Shown: in pieces, positions 36,675 to 46,116 of the stretch
How the letters are laid out: every line of letters starts with the position of its first letter
Position numbering within the stretch: position 1 is the stretch's first letter
NCBI RefSeq assembly: GCF_019511345.1
Contig: NZ_JAEUAK010000001.1
Coordinates: 799,614-863,613, forward strand
Direction: 5' to 3'
Source of the DNA: Rhizobium mesosinicum
GTDB lineage: Bacteria; Pseudomonadota; Alphaproteobacteria; Rhizobiales; Rhizobiaceae
DNA: 64,000 nt
Made by a program: the position numbers and the translations under genes
Notes under the pieces: model-generated
Seen by the model: only the letters and a program-made list of their open reading frames with translations
Databases searched by the model: none
What the model was told of the DNA's origin: nothing

Positions 36675-37621
36675 CTTGCTGTGCCAGCCTCCGACTGGAA
36701 CCAGCCGACGTATGCAGAAAGTCGGTCCTTCAAATCGCTGCGCAGATCAAAGCCGAGAGCTTTGAGCCGTGTCGAATCCGCTACCAGGCTTTGAGGATCG
36801 CCCTTTCTCGCCTCACCGGAAAAAATGATGTTCGGCCGATAAGCTTCTCTCTCGAACCAAGCGTCCACAACCATCTCGACAATCGAACGAACGCTTGTGC
36901 CGGTACCCGTGCCGACATTGACAACCGTACGAGACTGGTTGGCCTGCGCCTCGATCAAGGATAGCGCGCGCGCAACGTCCCCTACCTCGATCCAGTCTCG
37001 GAGTTCAGTGCCCTCGCCGCCAAGACCCAACCGGTCCGGATTTCTTTCGAGCTGAGAACAGACGTCCCATAGCAGCTGCTTGCGCAGCCCTTCTCCATAA
37101 ACCGAAAAGAGCCTAGCGATCGCGATCTTTAATCCATATGTGTCGCAGTAGGACTGGCACAGGGATTCCATTATGCTTTTGTGATGTCCGTAGGGAGAAA
37201 ACGGCTTCGTAATAGTTGTTTCCGCGATTGGGCCCTCGTGATTGGCGCCGTAAACCGCAGCGCTCGAAATAGCCACCAGTCGGCAATCAGGCGCTTCCAG
37301 TCGCAGCCACTCAAGGAGTTCGGCCGTTGAATTGACCGTGCGGTGAAAGTCCTCGCGGGGATTTGCGATCGCGACGCCAACCGATGAACCGCCGCCAAGA
37401 TGATACACGATGTCTGGTGTACCAGACTTTCGTTGTATCAGCCGAAGATTGAGGCCATCAATCTCACCATTGTGCCAAAGCGTCAGCCCCCACCGTTCCG
37501 CATGCAGAGGAGGCCAGATACCATGGCCAAGACCGCACACGACATGCCCGTTTTCCGAGAGATGCCGCGCCAGATATCTGCCGATAAAACCGTGAGCGCC
37601 AGTGATGAGTATTCGAGCCAT
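36671..37621 (-). CDS. NAD-dependent sugar epimerase/dehydratase
   Basis: A 316-residue extended short-chain dehydrogenase. It has the Rossmann motif ILITGAHGFIGRYLARHL, the serine SSAAVYG and the catalytic YGHHK (Y..xK). Proteins of this type modify nucleotide sugars, for example as 4-epimerases or 4-reductases. It lies 6 bp after the methyltransferase gene and overlaps the glycosyltransferase gene by 4 bp, all within one transcription unit. The exact reaction cannot be told: it could supply a further sugar besides fucose and the diacetamido uronic acid. Confidence 0.85.
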   Translation of the reverse strand: MARILITGAHGFIGRYLARHLSENGHVVCGLGHGIWPPLHAERWGLTLWHNGEIDGLNLRLIQRKSGTPDIVYHLGGGSSVGVAIANPREDFHRTVNSTAELLEWLRLEAPDCRLVAISSAAVYGANHEGPIAETTITKPFSPYGHHKSIMESLCQSYCDTYGLKIAIARLFSVYGEGLRKQLLWDVCSQLERNPDRLGLGGEGTELRDWIEVGDVARALSLIEAQANQSRTVVNVGTGTGTSVRSIVEMVVDAWFEREAYRPNIIFSGEARKGDPQSLVADSTRLKALGFDLRSDLKDRLSAYVGWFQSEAGTAR

Positions 37622-37627
37622 TCTTTT

Positions 37628-38485
37628 TTATCTTGGCCTAGTGGCAATGAAGGAATAAAGCCGTCCGGGTCGGTTGTCGAACGCCTGCGCAATACGTGAC
37701 AAAACGGCCCACACCGGGCCGAAACGCACGATTGAGGAAGCAGCGCCTCCGACGAATGGCAGCCTGGCTGCGATACGCGCGCCCAATTCTCTTTTTAGTT
37801 CATTCTTGGTGTACGGAGCAAAATTTATCTCGCTTTCGAGAGGTGCCAGGACTTTGTCCATGCCAAACCCGGCGGAAACGATAGCATTTTCGTAGTCCGC
37901 CAGAAGGAAGGCATTCTCTCCACCATACAGCTTATGAAGAGGATGCTGGTCCAGAAATACCGGCAGATCGTTTTTCGAGGAGATGACGTGTTCTCTTACG
38001 GCGATCAGACGACCACCGGGCTTCAGGACACGAAAGAACTCCCGGCACGCTGCCGCCAGATCCGATGTGTGGTGTAAGACGGCTCTTGCAAAGACGACGT
38101 CGAATGCCTGGTCGGGAAATGGTAATTTCTCAGAGAACTCTTCCACCGCTTGTATCGGCAGTTTCGTTTCCCGAGCGAGTTGCTTGATCGCTCCGGAACC
38201 TACGAGGGCGCTTGTGTCGGGCTCAAGGGCAGTAACAGTGAACCCGTCTTTGGCCAGCGCAAAGCTCGCAATACCTCTTCCTGCACCGATATCGACGGCA
38301 CTGCCCGGCTGGTCGGGAAGAAATTTGCGAATAGCTTCCCATTCGTCGCTCCTCCAATAGCGTTCGGCTGCGTTCGATAGAGGATCGTCGTAATATGCAT
38401 CGATAACAAGCTTTTGCTGGTCGGGCTGTTCCCGGAGCCATTGGACGGCTTGCTCCCATGTATCCAGATGCTGCGATGTCATCAT
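37628..38485 (-). CDS. Class I SAM-dependent methyltransferase
   Basis: A 285-residue protein with the class I methyltransferase core: motif [21 protein letters not shown], motif [12 protein letters not shown], and [16 protein letters not shown] followed by [16 protein letters not shown]. The likely role is O-methylation of a sugar in the O-antigen, common in rhizobial LPS, but small-molecule targets are possible. The first ATG (38485) overlaps the stop of the broken acyltransferase by 4 bp (ATGA). Confidence 0.88.
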   Translation of the reverse strand: MMTSQHLDTWEQAVQWLREQPDQQKLVIDAYYDDPLSNAAERYWRSDEWEAIRKFLPDQPGSAVDIGAGRGIASFALAKDGFTVTALEPDTSALVGSGAIKQLARETKLPIQAVEEFSEKLPFPDQAFDVVFARAVLHHTSDLAAACREFFRVLKPGGRLIAVREHVISSKNDLPVFLDQHPLHKLYGGENAFLLADYENAIVSAGFGMDKVLAPLESEINFAPYTKNELKRELGARIAARLPFVGGAASSIVRFGPVWAVLSRIAQAFDNRPGRLYSFIATRPR

Positions 38486-38800
38486 CTATCCTGGGTTAAG
38501 ACTGCTTCCGGCGTAATACGGCGAATGACACGAGCCGGGTTGCCTGCGATAACCGCGTAGGGTTCTAGGTCGCGCGTTACAACGCCCTGGGCACCAATAA
38601 CTGCACCTTCGCCGATTGTCACGCCCTTCAAGGTACTGGCGCCAAAGCCCATCCACACTTTGTCTTGGATCACGACTGGTTTAATCGCGGCGCTGGGTCC
38701 TTCCGGTCTGAGCCCAGTCCCGAACGTCATTTATTCGCAGGTCCCACTCCAGCGAGTCGTAATCTGCGATCGTTTTGGCCAGGAGATGATAGCGTTATTT
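38482..38800 (-). pseudogene. Broken hexapeptide-repeat acyltransferase
   Basis: The 82-residue reading frame at 38482-38730 is only the C-terminal third of a left-handed beta-helix acetyltransferase ([44 protein letters not shown]). Directly upstream, in the next frame (38716-38794), lies [17 protein letters not shown], which fits the segment that normally precedes it, so a frameshift near 38715-38730 has split the gene. A stop (TAA at 38795-38797) lies in front of that segment, and 38800-39010 is unrecognisable. An O-acetylation step of the polysaccharide has probably been lost. A sequencing error could explain the frameshift but not the missing N-terminus. Confidence 0.7.
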
Positions 38801-39011
38801 GCAATTTCGATGCGTGGATGGCAAACCATATGGCTTTATCATTCTGGATCTGCGAACACTACCCGGCAGTTTTCGTAAAACCACTGCCGTAACGCATCGG
38901 AGCGACGTTGCAAAAAATCCTGTGATGCTCTTAAGTGACTGAATCAGGATCTCTCCCATGTTGGTTGAACCTTGAGACCCATCCGGGGAGCTCAATATTT
39001 GGAGTTTTAGT

Positions 39012-40373
39012 TTACGCCTGCTTCAGGTGGGCCATGTTTTCGACACCACCTGGATTTTGAGTGCTCGGACGCCATTTGAAGGCGCAAGACATTGCCATGG
39101 TTAATGGGACAACCAAGATCAATCCGCCTGTGACCATTGCTGTCTGCAATGCGGTGGATAGCATGATGAAGACGCCATAATGGCCGAGAGCCAAACCGGA
39201 AATGGTCGCGGCCGTCTTGCCTCGCTTAATGATCAGCTCGATATCGAGCCATCGCGCGAAAAAACCTGCGAGAAGTGAGACGACAAGGACGCCGGCCCAG
39301 GAAAAATCTGCCCACGCATCGGCAATGAACATCGCGGTTGTGGTCGATCCCATTACTCCGCGATGGACAGCACCTATAAGCAGATAGGTCGGCGGAGAAG
39401 ACTCTGATTGGAGAAAGCTAACCAGCCAGCTGAACTGGCTACCCCAACTATGTGGAAGCACGCCGGGAATTGCCGCGAAATATTCCAACAGGCTTTCATT
39501 GACTATCATAAAGACGCGATAGAAGAGGAAATCTAGAGTTTCGCCGACACCGCTGATTTCTCGGATGGCGACTGCCGTCATCGCCCCGAACAGTACAATG
39601 CAAATGACGATAAAACCGAGAGCCGCGCTAAGGCGTACCTGGAGTGATCGTCGAAGATGCTCTATAACCATAAGTTGCAATATGAAAATTGCCAGTGGTG
39701 CCTTGCTCAAAGTCGCTGCCTTTTCGAAAAGCACGACGGCAATAAATGCTAGGGCCACGGGTCGGAGCCAGATGGACCGCTCTCTCAATGCTACGAAACA
39801 GCAAAATGCCACAAATGGGAACAGGTTGGAGTTAAAGAGATTCAGTAGATAGAAGTGGCTGCCCCCGAATTCACGGCGCATCGCTATCTTCTCGAACTCA
39901 CCTGCATCTGATTGAAAGTAGGTGATCACCTGCGGAATACTGTTTTCGATGACGATAAAAAACGCCAGAACCAGCACGCCAATCGCGGCAATAATCTGAA
40001 GCCTCTCAGAAAAGCCCTTTGAAACCCGTACAGTCTGGAGGCTCCAATTGCCAATTGCTTCGCGCATTTGCTGGTAATTGACCCCAAAAACTTTATCAGA
40101 GAGCGCTATTCCGACGCATATACAACAAAACGATAGTGCGAGAGCTACATCCAGAGTGGCAATGACGTCTTCATACGGAGCAGCCGAGAGTATCTTTTCG
40201 AAAAATTTGGTCTTTGGGCCCCATACTCGCGTGTAATAGAGATAAAGCGGTCCATGCAGAACGAGCATTAGCCCAAGTAGCAGCGAGGAAATGGTAAAAC
40301 TTACCCCAATGCGCCGGAAGTAGAATACTGCCGAGAGAGCGACCGCGACCGAGAAGACGAGGCTAGTCCACAT
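39012..40373 (-). CDS. O-antigen polymerase-like membrane protein (Wzy)
   Basis: A 453-residue very hydrophobic protein with about 11-12 membrane segments and one larger periplasmic loop (about residues 290-340, with FLQSESSPPTYLLIGAVHRG). Such topology, weak sequence identity and position beside Wzx and glycosyltransferases mark Wzy polymerases, which join lipid-linked repeat units in the periplasm. Its start overlaps the wbpG end by 11 bp. GC content looks lower than in the first half of the window, as is usual for O-antigen genes. Assignment rests on topology and context. Confidence 0.72.
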   Translation of the reverse strand: MWTSLVFSVAVALSAVFYFRRIGVSFTISSLLLGLMLVLHGPLYLYYTRVWGPKTKFFEKILSAAPYEDVIATLDVALALSFCCICVGIALSDKVFGVNYQQMREAIGNWSLQTVRVSKGFSERLQIIAAIGVLVLAFFIVIENSIPQVITYFQSDAGEFEKIAMRREFGGSHFYLLNLFNSNLFPFVAFCCFVALRERSIWLRPVALAFIAVVLFEKAATLSKAPLAIFILQLMVIEHLRRSLQVRLSAALGFIVICIVLFGAMTAVAIREISGVGETLDFLFYRVFMIVNESLLEYFAAIPGVLPHSWGSQFSWLVSFLQSESSPPTYLLIGAVHRGVMGSTTTAMFIADAWADFSWAGVLVVSLLAGFFARWLDIELIIKRGKTAATISGLALGHYGVFIMLSTALQTAMVTGGLILVVPLTMAMSCAFKWRPSTQNPGGVENMAHLKQA

Positions 40374-41526
40374 TTGTTGCCTTTGCAGTTCGGTGACGGC
40401 GGACTGGCATCAGTTTTCGGGTCCAGCGACGCAACTGCATGAGTACCTCGTGCAACATCATGCCATTGGGATAGTTGGTATGAGGGACTGGCGGCGCCAG
40501 CATGTAGGACTGGAGCTGTTGCTCAGTCAGTCCCAGCTTTTTAGCGACGAATTTGGTTTCCCTGCGCGCATCTCTTTCAAGTATGATTGGCTTTGAGATC
40601 TCTGCCAATGCGTCATCACGTGTCATCTGTCCAGCTACGATTAGGCTCGAAAGATGCAGTCTCCTCTTGTCGAAGTTGAACTTCGCCGGCAGGTAAATGT
40701 CCTGGTAAAATTTCGTGAAACGAGACTCGCTGTGCTTGCTGCCATAGTCACGCCAGCCGTACTCTCGGCGCAGTTCTTCCTGTGCTTTCTCCTTGTCGTA
40801 ATCGAAATAGTTCAGCGGGCGATGAATCGTCAGCTGCTTTCGTACTCGTGTCATCCACATATATTCTGGAAAGCTCATGAAGGGGTAGGTGGTGAGTGTC
40901 ATGGAGCCGAAGCGCTTTTGAATCGCGCGCGCATGTGTCCCGTCAATGGAGGGGTAGCCAAATCCGGGAGGCACGACGGACTCGGATGCGAAGTTGACGC
41001 CACTTAGAAAATGTCGAATACCAAACTTTGTAGCGGTTCGGTAGAGGGTCGAAAAAAACGCGTGATCCTGCGGGATATCCTGATTGAGTACGGATGCTTT
41101 TAGGAAGGAGACCTGAAGATCCCGCATTTCCTGCCATTCGACTACGTAGGTATGAAGGTCGAGGTCGAGCTTCCGCACCAGTCTTTCGATGTTATGGACG
41201 GCAGGCTCGGAATTCCAGCCACCATCGATGTGAACAGCGAGCAAGCGAAGGCCATGCTTCCGCCCGGCGAGATGCGCGAGGAAGGCGCTGTCGATACCGC
41301 CGCTGAGGCCCACCATTGCATCATAGGGCTTATTCTTGCCTTCCTGCTTCAGCATTGCAACAAGTCGTTGCATCCTGAGATCGCCCTCGGGACCGGGCCA
41401 CCATTCATGCGGTTTTCTAGTGAGCGCATCGCGGCAACAATTGCACTGTCCGCTGGCGTCGAACTCGATCGCGGGATTGGAATCGTCCATAATACAGAAG
41501 GAACATATCCGTTGCGTTTCACGCAT
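40363..41526 (-). CDS. wbpG: N-acetyl sugar amidotransferase (WbpG family)
   Basis: A 387-residue ATP-pyrophosphatase enzyme. It has the PP-loop VGLSGGIDSAFLAHLAG and an N-terminal zinc-type CxxC pair (CSFCIMDD, CNCC). WbpG/PseA-type enzymes turn an N-acetyl group of a sugar into an acetamidino group with ammonia from HisH2/HisF2. The ATG at 41526 (MRETQRICSFC) is chosen: it overlaps the hisF2 stop (8 bp) as expected for coupled genes and starts right at the family motif; an ATG at 41601 would lie far inside hisF2. Confidence 0.87.
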   Translation of the reverse strand: MRETQRICSFCIMDDSNPAIEFDASGQCNCCRDALTRKPHEWWPGPEGDLRMQRLVAMLKQEGKNKPYDAMVGLSGGIDSAFLAHLAGRKHGLRLLAVHIDGGWNSEPAVHNIERLVRKLDLDLHTYVVEWQEMRDLQVSFLKASVLNQDIPQDHAFFSTLYRTATKFGIRHFLSGVNFASESVVPPGFGYPSIDGTHARAIQKRFGSMTLTTYPFMSFPEYMWMTRVRKQLTIHRPLNYFDYDKEKAQEELRREYGWRDYGSKHSESRFTKFYQDIYLPAKFNFDKRRLHLSSLIVAGQMTRDDALAEISKPIILERDARRETKFVAKKLGLTEQQLQSYMLAPPVPHTNYPNGMMLHEVLMQLRRWTRKLMPVRRHRTAKATNVD

Positions 41527-42277
41527 GGGCGTCGCGCTCCATTCCTTCAAGCATTTCCGGATCGGGATAGTTGACCAGAACCGCACGCAATCGGCCGACA
41601 AAGGTGAAGGTGCTACCTGATGCCGCCGCCGAGGCGCCTGCGCGCAAACCTTCAGTCAAGTGATCATAATTTCCTGCGCCGCCGAGCGCGACGACGGGCA
41701 CACTTAATCTGCTCGTCACGGACTTAATAAGCTCGAGGTCGTAACCCGATCGTTTTCCGTCGAGCGTTAGGGATTGAAGGATGATTTCACCGACACCAAA
41801 ATCTTGGAGCCGCAGGCAAAACTCCACCGGATCCTGGGGCACATGGGAATTCGGCTGGACACACGTTGCCGCAGAACCGCGTCCTTTCACGTCGACGCAG
41901 GCAACAAGCGCCTGGCTTCCCATATCTGCGGCAATCGCCTTCAGCAACTGCGGATCGCCGGCGCGGCTTCCGAGGACGAATTTTTCGACGCCGAAGCGGT
42001 TGAGCTCTTCGCATTCCTCCAGCCGGCTTATTCCGCCGCCGTAGGCCAGCGGCATGAAACATTCGGTTGCAAGTTCGCGCATGAAGCCGATATCAGGCCC
42101 GCGACCTTTCTTGGCGGCGTCAATATCGAGAATACATATCTCATCGACCTCCTTCTCGTTGAACAGTCGCACGACATTGAAGGGATCGCCAACATACGTC
42201 CGTTCGCCAAACTCAACGGTTTTCACGAGCCGATGTTTTTCATCAATCAGCAGAACAGGTATGAGCCTTTTTCTCAT
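41519..42277 (-). CDS. hisF2: HisF-like cyclase subunit for sugar amidation (HisF2)
   Basis: A 252-residue TIM-barrel protein of the HisF family (GDPFNVVRLFNEKEVDEI, AYGGGISRLEE, VVALGGAGNYDHL). Canonical HisF starts IIPCLDVKDG with a catalytic aspartate; here the segment is LIPVLLIDEKH and that aspartate is not clearly in place, while the second (VACVDVKG) is kept. With HisH2 and WbpG adjacent and no other his gene nearby, it is read as the paralogue that channels ammonia to WbpG rather than a histidine enzyme. It overlaps hisH2 by 1 bp (TAATG). Confidence 0.85.
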   Translation of the reverse strand: MRKRLIPVLLIDEKHRLVKTVEFGERTYVGDPFNVVRLFNEKEVDEICILDIDAAKKGRGPDIGFMRELATECFMPLAYGGGISRLEECEELNRFGVEKFVLGSRAGDPQLLKAIAADMGSQALVACVDVKGRGSAATCVQPNSHVPQDPVEFCLRLQDFGVGEIILQSLTLDGKRSGYDLELIKSVTSRLSVPVVALGGAGNYDHLTEGLRAGASAAASGSTFTFVGRLRAVLVNYPDPEMLEGMERDAHA

Positions 42278-42888
42278 TACATCTTCCCGAAGGCCTCAAG
42301 CACTCGCATGCCGAAGCGGTGGCTCTTTTCCGGGTGAAACTGCACACCGCTTACATTTCCGGAGCTCACGGCACAGCACATCTTGCAACCGTAATCGATC
42401 GTCGCCGCGACGTCTTGAGGTCTGTCGCATCGCACATAATAGCTGTGATCGAAATAAAAGCGCTCGCCATGTATCGCCGGATCGAAAAGATCGCTCACAC
42501 GAGCAGGCTTTACCTCAAGCCAGCCAATATGCGGCACCTTAAGGGGGGATTCAGGTGGCAGCGTGATCCGAAGTACATCCGCAGCGACCCAGCCCAAGCC
42601 GGGCTGAACACCTTCGTCGCTTCTGCGCGCCAGCAACTGCATGCCAAGGCAGATGCCAAGAACAGGGATTTGCCGCTTCAATGCCGCTTCGTTGAGTGGG
42701 TCAATGAGTCCCTTATTCCGCAGAGTCTGCATGGCTTTGTCGAACGCCCCGACGCCTGGAAGAATGAGCTTGGAGGCATTTCTGATCTTCTCCGGATCGT
42801 TGCTTGTTTCAGCATCGATCCCGAGATAGTCCGCCATATTGATGATCGCACCAATATTACCGACACCGTAGTCCACTACAGTGATCAC
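42277..42888 (-). CDS. hisH2: HisH-like glutamine amidotransferase (HisH2)
   Basis: A 203-residue class I glutaminase. The nucleophile cysteine (VLGICLGMQLLARR), and the histidine and glutamate (GVQFHPEKSHRFG) of the triad are present, as is the N-terminal VDYGVGNIGAIINMADYLGI. It hydrolyses glutamine and passes ammonia to HisF2/WbpG. The start lies directly after the wzx stop, and the end overlaps hisF2, so the three amidation genes form one coupled unit. Confidence 0.88.
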   Translation of the reverse strand: MITVVDYGVGNIGAIINMADYLGIDAETSNDPEKIRNASKLILPGVGAFDKAMQTLRNKGLIDPLNEAALKRQIPVLGICLGMQLLARRSDEGVQPGLGWVAADVLRITLPPESPLKVPHIGWLEVKPARVSDLFDPAIHGERFYFDHSYYVRCDRPQDVAATIDYGCKMCCAVSSGNVSGVQFHPEKSHRFGMRVLEAFGKM

Positions 42889-44484
42889 TCAAAGCCCTCT
42901 CTTATGTTTTGTAAGGCCAGGCAATCGGTCAAAATACCGAACTGTGATTGCGCTTCTAACGGAGCTGTAAATCCTGGACAAGATAATACGTCCGGTTTTT
43001 GACGACATGGCTGTGAGTACAATCGCCATTCCAACAATGCCGAAAAACAGGACATAGGCGAAGCCGAGCAGAAACCAGTTATCAATCCAGTCGAACTCGG
43101 CCTGATAGAAAACCAGCGAGAGAACGGAACCAACGACGGTCGGACCGACCGTACTCGCAAACATCTGCTCGCCGCCGAATGTGGTGAAAAAGCGACGTCG
43201 GATCATGACCAGCGTAAGGACGGAGCGGATAATGGTCGCTACCAACAGGCCGGTGCCTGCTGCAATAGGGCCGAAATATCCTATAAAAACAATCGAAAAG
43301 ATGACTGTCATTATAGAATATGCCAGCGATACGATGGTCACAATCGCGTTTTTTCCCATGCTTGCGGCATAGTAGAAAAATACATTGTAGCTACAACCGA
43401 TCACCCCCCCCAGAATAAGAACCTGCAACAGATGGCCAGCAGCGTCAGCAGTTTCTCTACCGACCCAAAGCGTGAGGAGGGGTCTTGAAAGAATTGCAAT
43501 TGGCGACAGCATGATCGCGCCGAATGCCGCGTTCACCCAGGAAGAGGCAAGGAAAAAATCAAATCGCTCAGTTTCACTGCTGACGGACATGCTACCGAAG
43601 CGCGGAAAAAGCACTTCGCAAGCTCGTATTGTCGCAATATAGCCGGCCTCCTGCACCCGATTGCAGATATTATACTGTCCAACGACTGCAGCAGGTGCCA
43701 TCGACGCGAGCACATACCGGTCCATTTGATTACCGAAAATTCCGGCAAGTTGAGATATTCCCTGCCACTTTCCGAAATGCAGGAGCGCGTTTAGTTCGTC
43801 GCCTACTTTTGGACCTACGTGTTCGTCACGGAAGATATGACGGGTAATAAGCAGCCATCCTAGCGTAGAAAGCACAAGACTACCCGCGAAGCCAAGCAGA
43901 TAACCGTTCAGAGTTGGGACAAACCAGGTACATCCCAAAGTGACTAAAATCGTCACAAACGAACTCCAGGCGGAGGCCTTTGCGACGTTTTTGAAATTCT
44001 GGCGGCCCACGGAAATGGCCTGCAGAACCAGAGAAATCTGCTGGGCGAAAATACCAGTTGCCGCGATCAGGAACGGCATTGTGAAGTTCTGAGAGCTGGA
44101 GGCGTCGCTGCTCGTCAGGCTTTTCATGAGCCATGGGCCGATAAGTACAAGACCAGCGCAACTGATCGCTGATGTGATCAGACAAGTCTTCAATGCAACG
44201 GCCGCCACATGAAATGCAGCACTATATTCGCCACGTCCTGTTCTCGTCGATGTCTCGCGGACTGTTGCCTGGCCGAGGACGGTGCCGATGAGCGTGAGGG
44301 GCGCAGTGACTGCAATGACAATGCCGGCATTGCCGAAATTGTGCAATCCTATCCACCGAACGACAAAAGGCACCGTGGCCAGATTCGCAATTAGCGTGAA
44401 GACGAAAGCCACCAGATTCCAGCTGGAGTTACCGAGGAGGCTTGAGCGCGCTTCTCCCCGGTCGCCGGATCGTGGCTTGCTCAC
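42889..44484 (-). CDS. Polysaccharide flippase (Wzx family)
   Basis: A 531-residue MATE/PST-type membrane protein with about 12-14 membrane segments (LLGNSSWNLVAFVFTLIANL, VLQAISVGRQNF, YNICNRVQEAGY in the middle). Wzx proteins move undecaprenyl-linked repeat units from the cytoplasm to the periplasm. Its start overlaps the wbpE end by 4 bp and its stop abuts hisH2. With the Wzy- and Wzz-like genes it completes the three membrane components of a Wzx/Wzy pathway. Confidence 0.87.
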   Translation of the reverse strand: MSKPRSGDRGEARSSLLGNSSWNLVAFVFTLIANLATVPFVVRWIGLHNFGNAGIVIAVTAPLTLIGTVLGQATVRETSTRTGRGEYSAAFHVAAVALKTCLITSAISCAGLVLIGPWLMKSLTSSDASSSQNFTMPFLIAATGIFAQQISLVLQAISVGRQNFKNVAKASAWSSFVTILVTLGCTWFVPTLNGYLLGFAGSLVLSTLGWLLITRHIFRDEHVGPKVGDELNALLHFGKWQGISQLAGIFGNQMDRYVLASMAPAAVVGQYNICNRVQEAGYIATIRACEVLFPRFGSMSVSSETERFDFFLASSWVNAAFGAIMLSPIAILSRPLLTLWVGRETADAAGHLLQVLILGGVIGCSYNVFFYYAASMGKNAIVTIVSLAYSIMTVIFSIVFIGYFGPIAAGTGLLVATIIRSVLTLVMIRRRFFTTFGGEQMFASTVGPTVVGSVLSLVFYQAEFDWIDNWFLLGFAYVLFFGIVGMAIVLTAMSSKTGRIILSRIYSSVRSAITVRYFDRLPGLTKHKRGL

Positions 44485-45584
44485 GCAGCAAATCCCCTGA
44501 CCGTGTCGGCCACGTAACCGAGTTGTTCTTCGGTCATCTCGGGGAATATCGGAATTGACAGGATCCGCGATTGGTTATGGAAGGCATTGGGAAAGTCTTC
44601 CGCGTGATGGCCCAGATGTTCGTAAGCGGGGAGAAAGGGGAGCGCGACCGGATAGTTTATGACCGTCTGTACGCCATGTTCGTTCAGGTGAGCGGCGAGG
44701 GCGTCACGACGTTCATGTTTGACGACGAAAAGGTGGTAGACGTGTGTTCTGCCGGGCGCATTTTCTGGCAGCTCTAAGCCGCCAACATTGCCGAGCGCCG
44801 CGGCATAGCGCGCTGCAACCTCTTGGCGCTTTGCAGTCCATTCTGCGAGGCGAGAAAGCTTGACCGACAGAATGGCAGCCTGCAGTCCGTCGAGTCGGCT
44901 ATTGATGCCTTCGATCCGGTGCTCACCCTTTGTCAGGCCGCCGTGACGGGCAAACATCGCCATTTTGTCGGCGAGGGATTTGTCCTTGCAGGTGATGGCT
45001 CCGGCATCCCCCATGGCTCCAAGGTTTTTCCCCGGATAGAACGAATAGGAGGCCGCGTCGCCGAAGCTTCCAACCATTTGTCCGTCAACTTCCGCAAGGT
45101 GCGCTTGAGCGCAATCTTCGATAACCCAGAGGCCATGCTTGCGGGCGATTGCCATTATCTCACCCATGTTGGCTGGCTGCCCATACAGGTGGACAGGGAT
45201 AATGCCGACGGTGCGCGGGGTAATCTTTTCTTCGAGCTTCGCGGTGTCGATCGTGAAGGTTTTTGCATCCGTGTCACAAAAGACGACCTTGCCGCCGGCT
45301 TGGGTAATAGTCTCACTGGTGGAAATCCAGGAATGAGCGGTCGTAATGATCTCGTCGCCGGGCTTTACACCAAGCGCGTGCATCGCAATGTAGAGCGAAT
45401 CGGTGCCATTTGCGCAGGAAACGCAATAAGGCGCGCCGACTGCTGCCGCAAATTCGTCCTCGAACTTCTGAACGAATGGGCCTCGGATGAAGGCCGAGGA
45501 TTTGATAACCGCGGCAATCGCTGCATCGATGTCGTCCTTTATCGACAGATATTGCAGATGAAGATCGGCGAACGGGACTTTCAT
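44481..45584 (-). CDS. wbpE: Sugar aminotransferase, DegT/DnrJ/EryC1 family (WbpE-like)
   Basis: A 367-residue PLP-dependent sugar aminotransferase: MKVPFADLHLQYLSIKDDID at the start, CANGTDSLYIAMHALGVKPG, VIEDCAQAHLAEVDG and the PLP lysine in YSFYPGKNLGAMGDAGAI. Beside wbpB and wbpD it fits WbpE, which aminates the 3-keto form of UDP-GlcNAcA to UDP-GlcNAc(3NH2)A. It lies 37 bp after wbpD and overlaps wzx by 4 bp. The family includes other 3- or 4-aminotransferases, but the neighbours favour this role. Confidence 0.88.
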   Translation of the reverse strand: MKVPFADLHLQYLSIKDDIDAAIAAVIKSSAFIRGPFVQKFEDEFAAAVGAPYCVSCANGTDSLYIAMHALGVKPGDEIITTAHSWISTSETITQAGGKVVFCDTDAKTFTIDTAKLEEKITPRTVGIIPVHLYGQPANMGEIMAIARKHGLWVIEDCAQAHLAEVDGQMVGSFGDAASYSFYPGKNLGAMGDAGAITCKDKSLADKMAMFARHGGLTKGEHRIEGINSRLDGLQAAILSVKLSRLAEWTAKRQEVAARYAAALGNVGGLELPENAPGRTHVYHLFVVKHERRDALAAHLNEHGVQTVINYPVALPFLPAYEHLGHHAEDFPNAFHNQSRILSIPIFPEMTEEQLGYVADTVRGFAA

Positions 45585-45621
45585 GATATCGCTCTCGGTA
45601 AGTCGATTGATGTTGATTATT

Positions 45622-46116
45622 TCAATTCCTGGCAGATCCGGTGTCGTTCACATGGCGCACAAACCGCGCCGGATTGCCGGCATAAATGCCGGAAACCTCG
45701 ATATCACGGGTCACCACCGCTCCGGCGCCGATAACCACATCGTCACAGATGTTTACCGGCAGGATTGTAGCATTCGATCCGATGGCTACACGATTTCCGA
45801 TGCGTGTCTCTTTCCAGAGTGTCCGATTTCCTCTCGCCGGTCCGCCGTGGGAGAAAACATCGTTGATGAACATCACGCCATGACCGACGAAGCAATCATC
45901 GCCGATCTGCACAAGTTCGCAGATGAAACTGTGCGACTGCACTTTCGTGCGAGCTCCGATCTGAACACCCTTCTGAATCTCGACGAAGGGCCCCACGAAA
46001 CAGTCGTCTGACAGCGTGCATTCATACACGTTGGCGGGTTCCACGATCGTCACGCGGTCGCCGCAAGCAACATCCCTGATCTGCGTCTTCCAGAGTGTGG
46101 GCGAATGATCCGTCAC
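45622..46116 (-). CDS. wbpD: UDP-amino-sugar N-acetyltransferase (WbpD-like)
   Basis: A 164-residue left-handed beta-helix protein made of hexapeptide repeats (VQIGARTKVQSHSFICELVQ, FVGHGVMFINDVFSHGG, IGSNATILPVNICDDVVIGA). The histidine in VFSHGG and the closing GIYAGNPARFVRH are typical of WbpD/WlbB acetyltransferases, which acetylate the 3-amino group to give UDP-GlcNAc3NAcA. It overlaps wbpB by 4 bp and precedes wbpE. Confidence 0.87.
   Translation of the reverse strand: MTDHSPTLWKTQIRDVACGDRVTIVEPANVYECTLSDDCFVGPFVEIQKGVQIGARTKVQSHSFICELVQIGDDCFVGHGVMFINDVFSHGGPARGNRTLWKETRIGNRVAIGSNATILPVNICDDVVIGAGAVVTRDIEVSGIYAGNPARFVRHVNDTGSARN

Noticed and set aside
38795..38995. A 66-codon minus-strand frame beginning upstream of the broken acyltransferase
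   Set aside because: Could be the decayed N-terminus of that gene, but the sequence is not family-like enough to call; treated as unrecognised.
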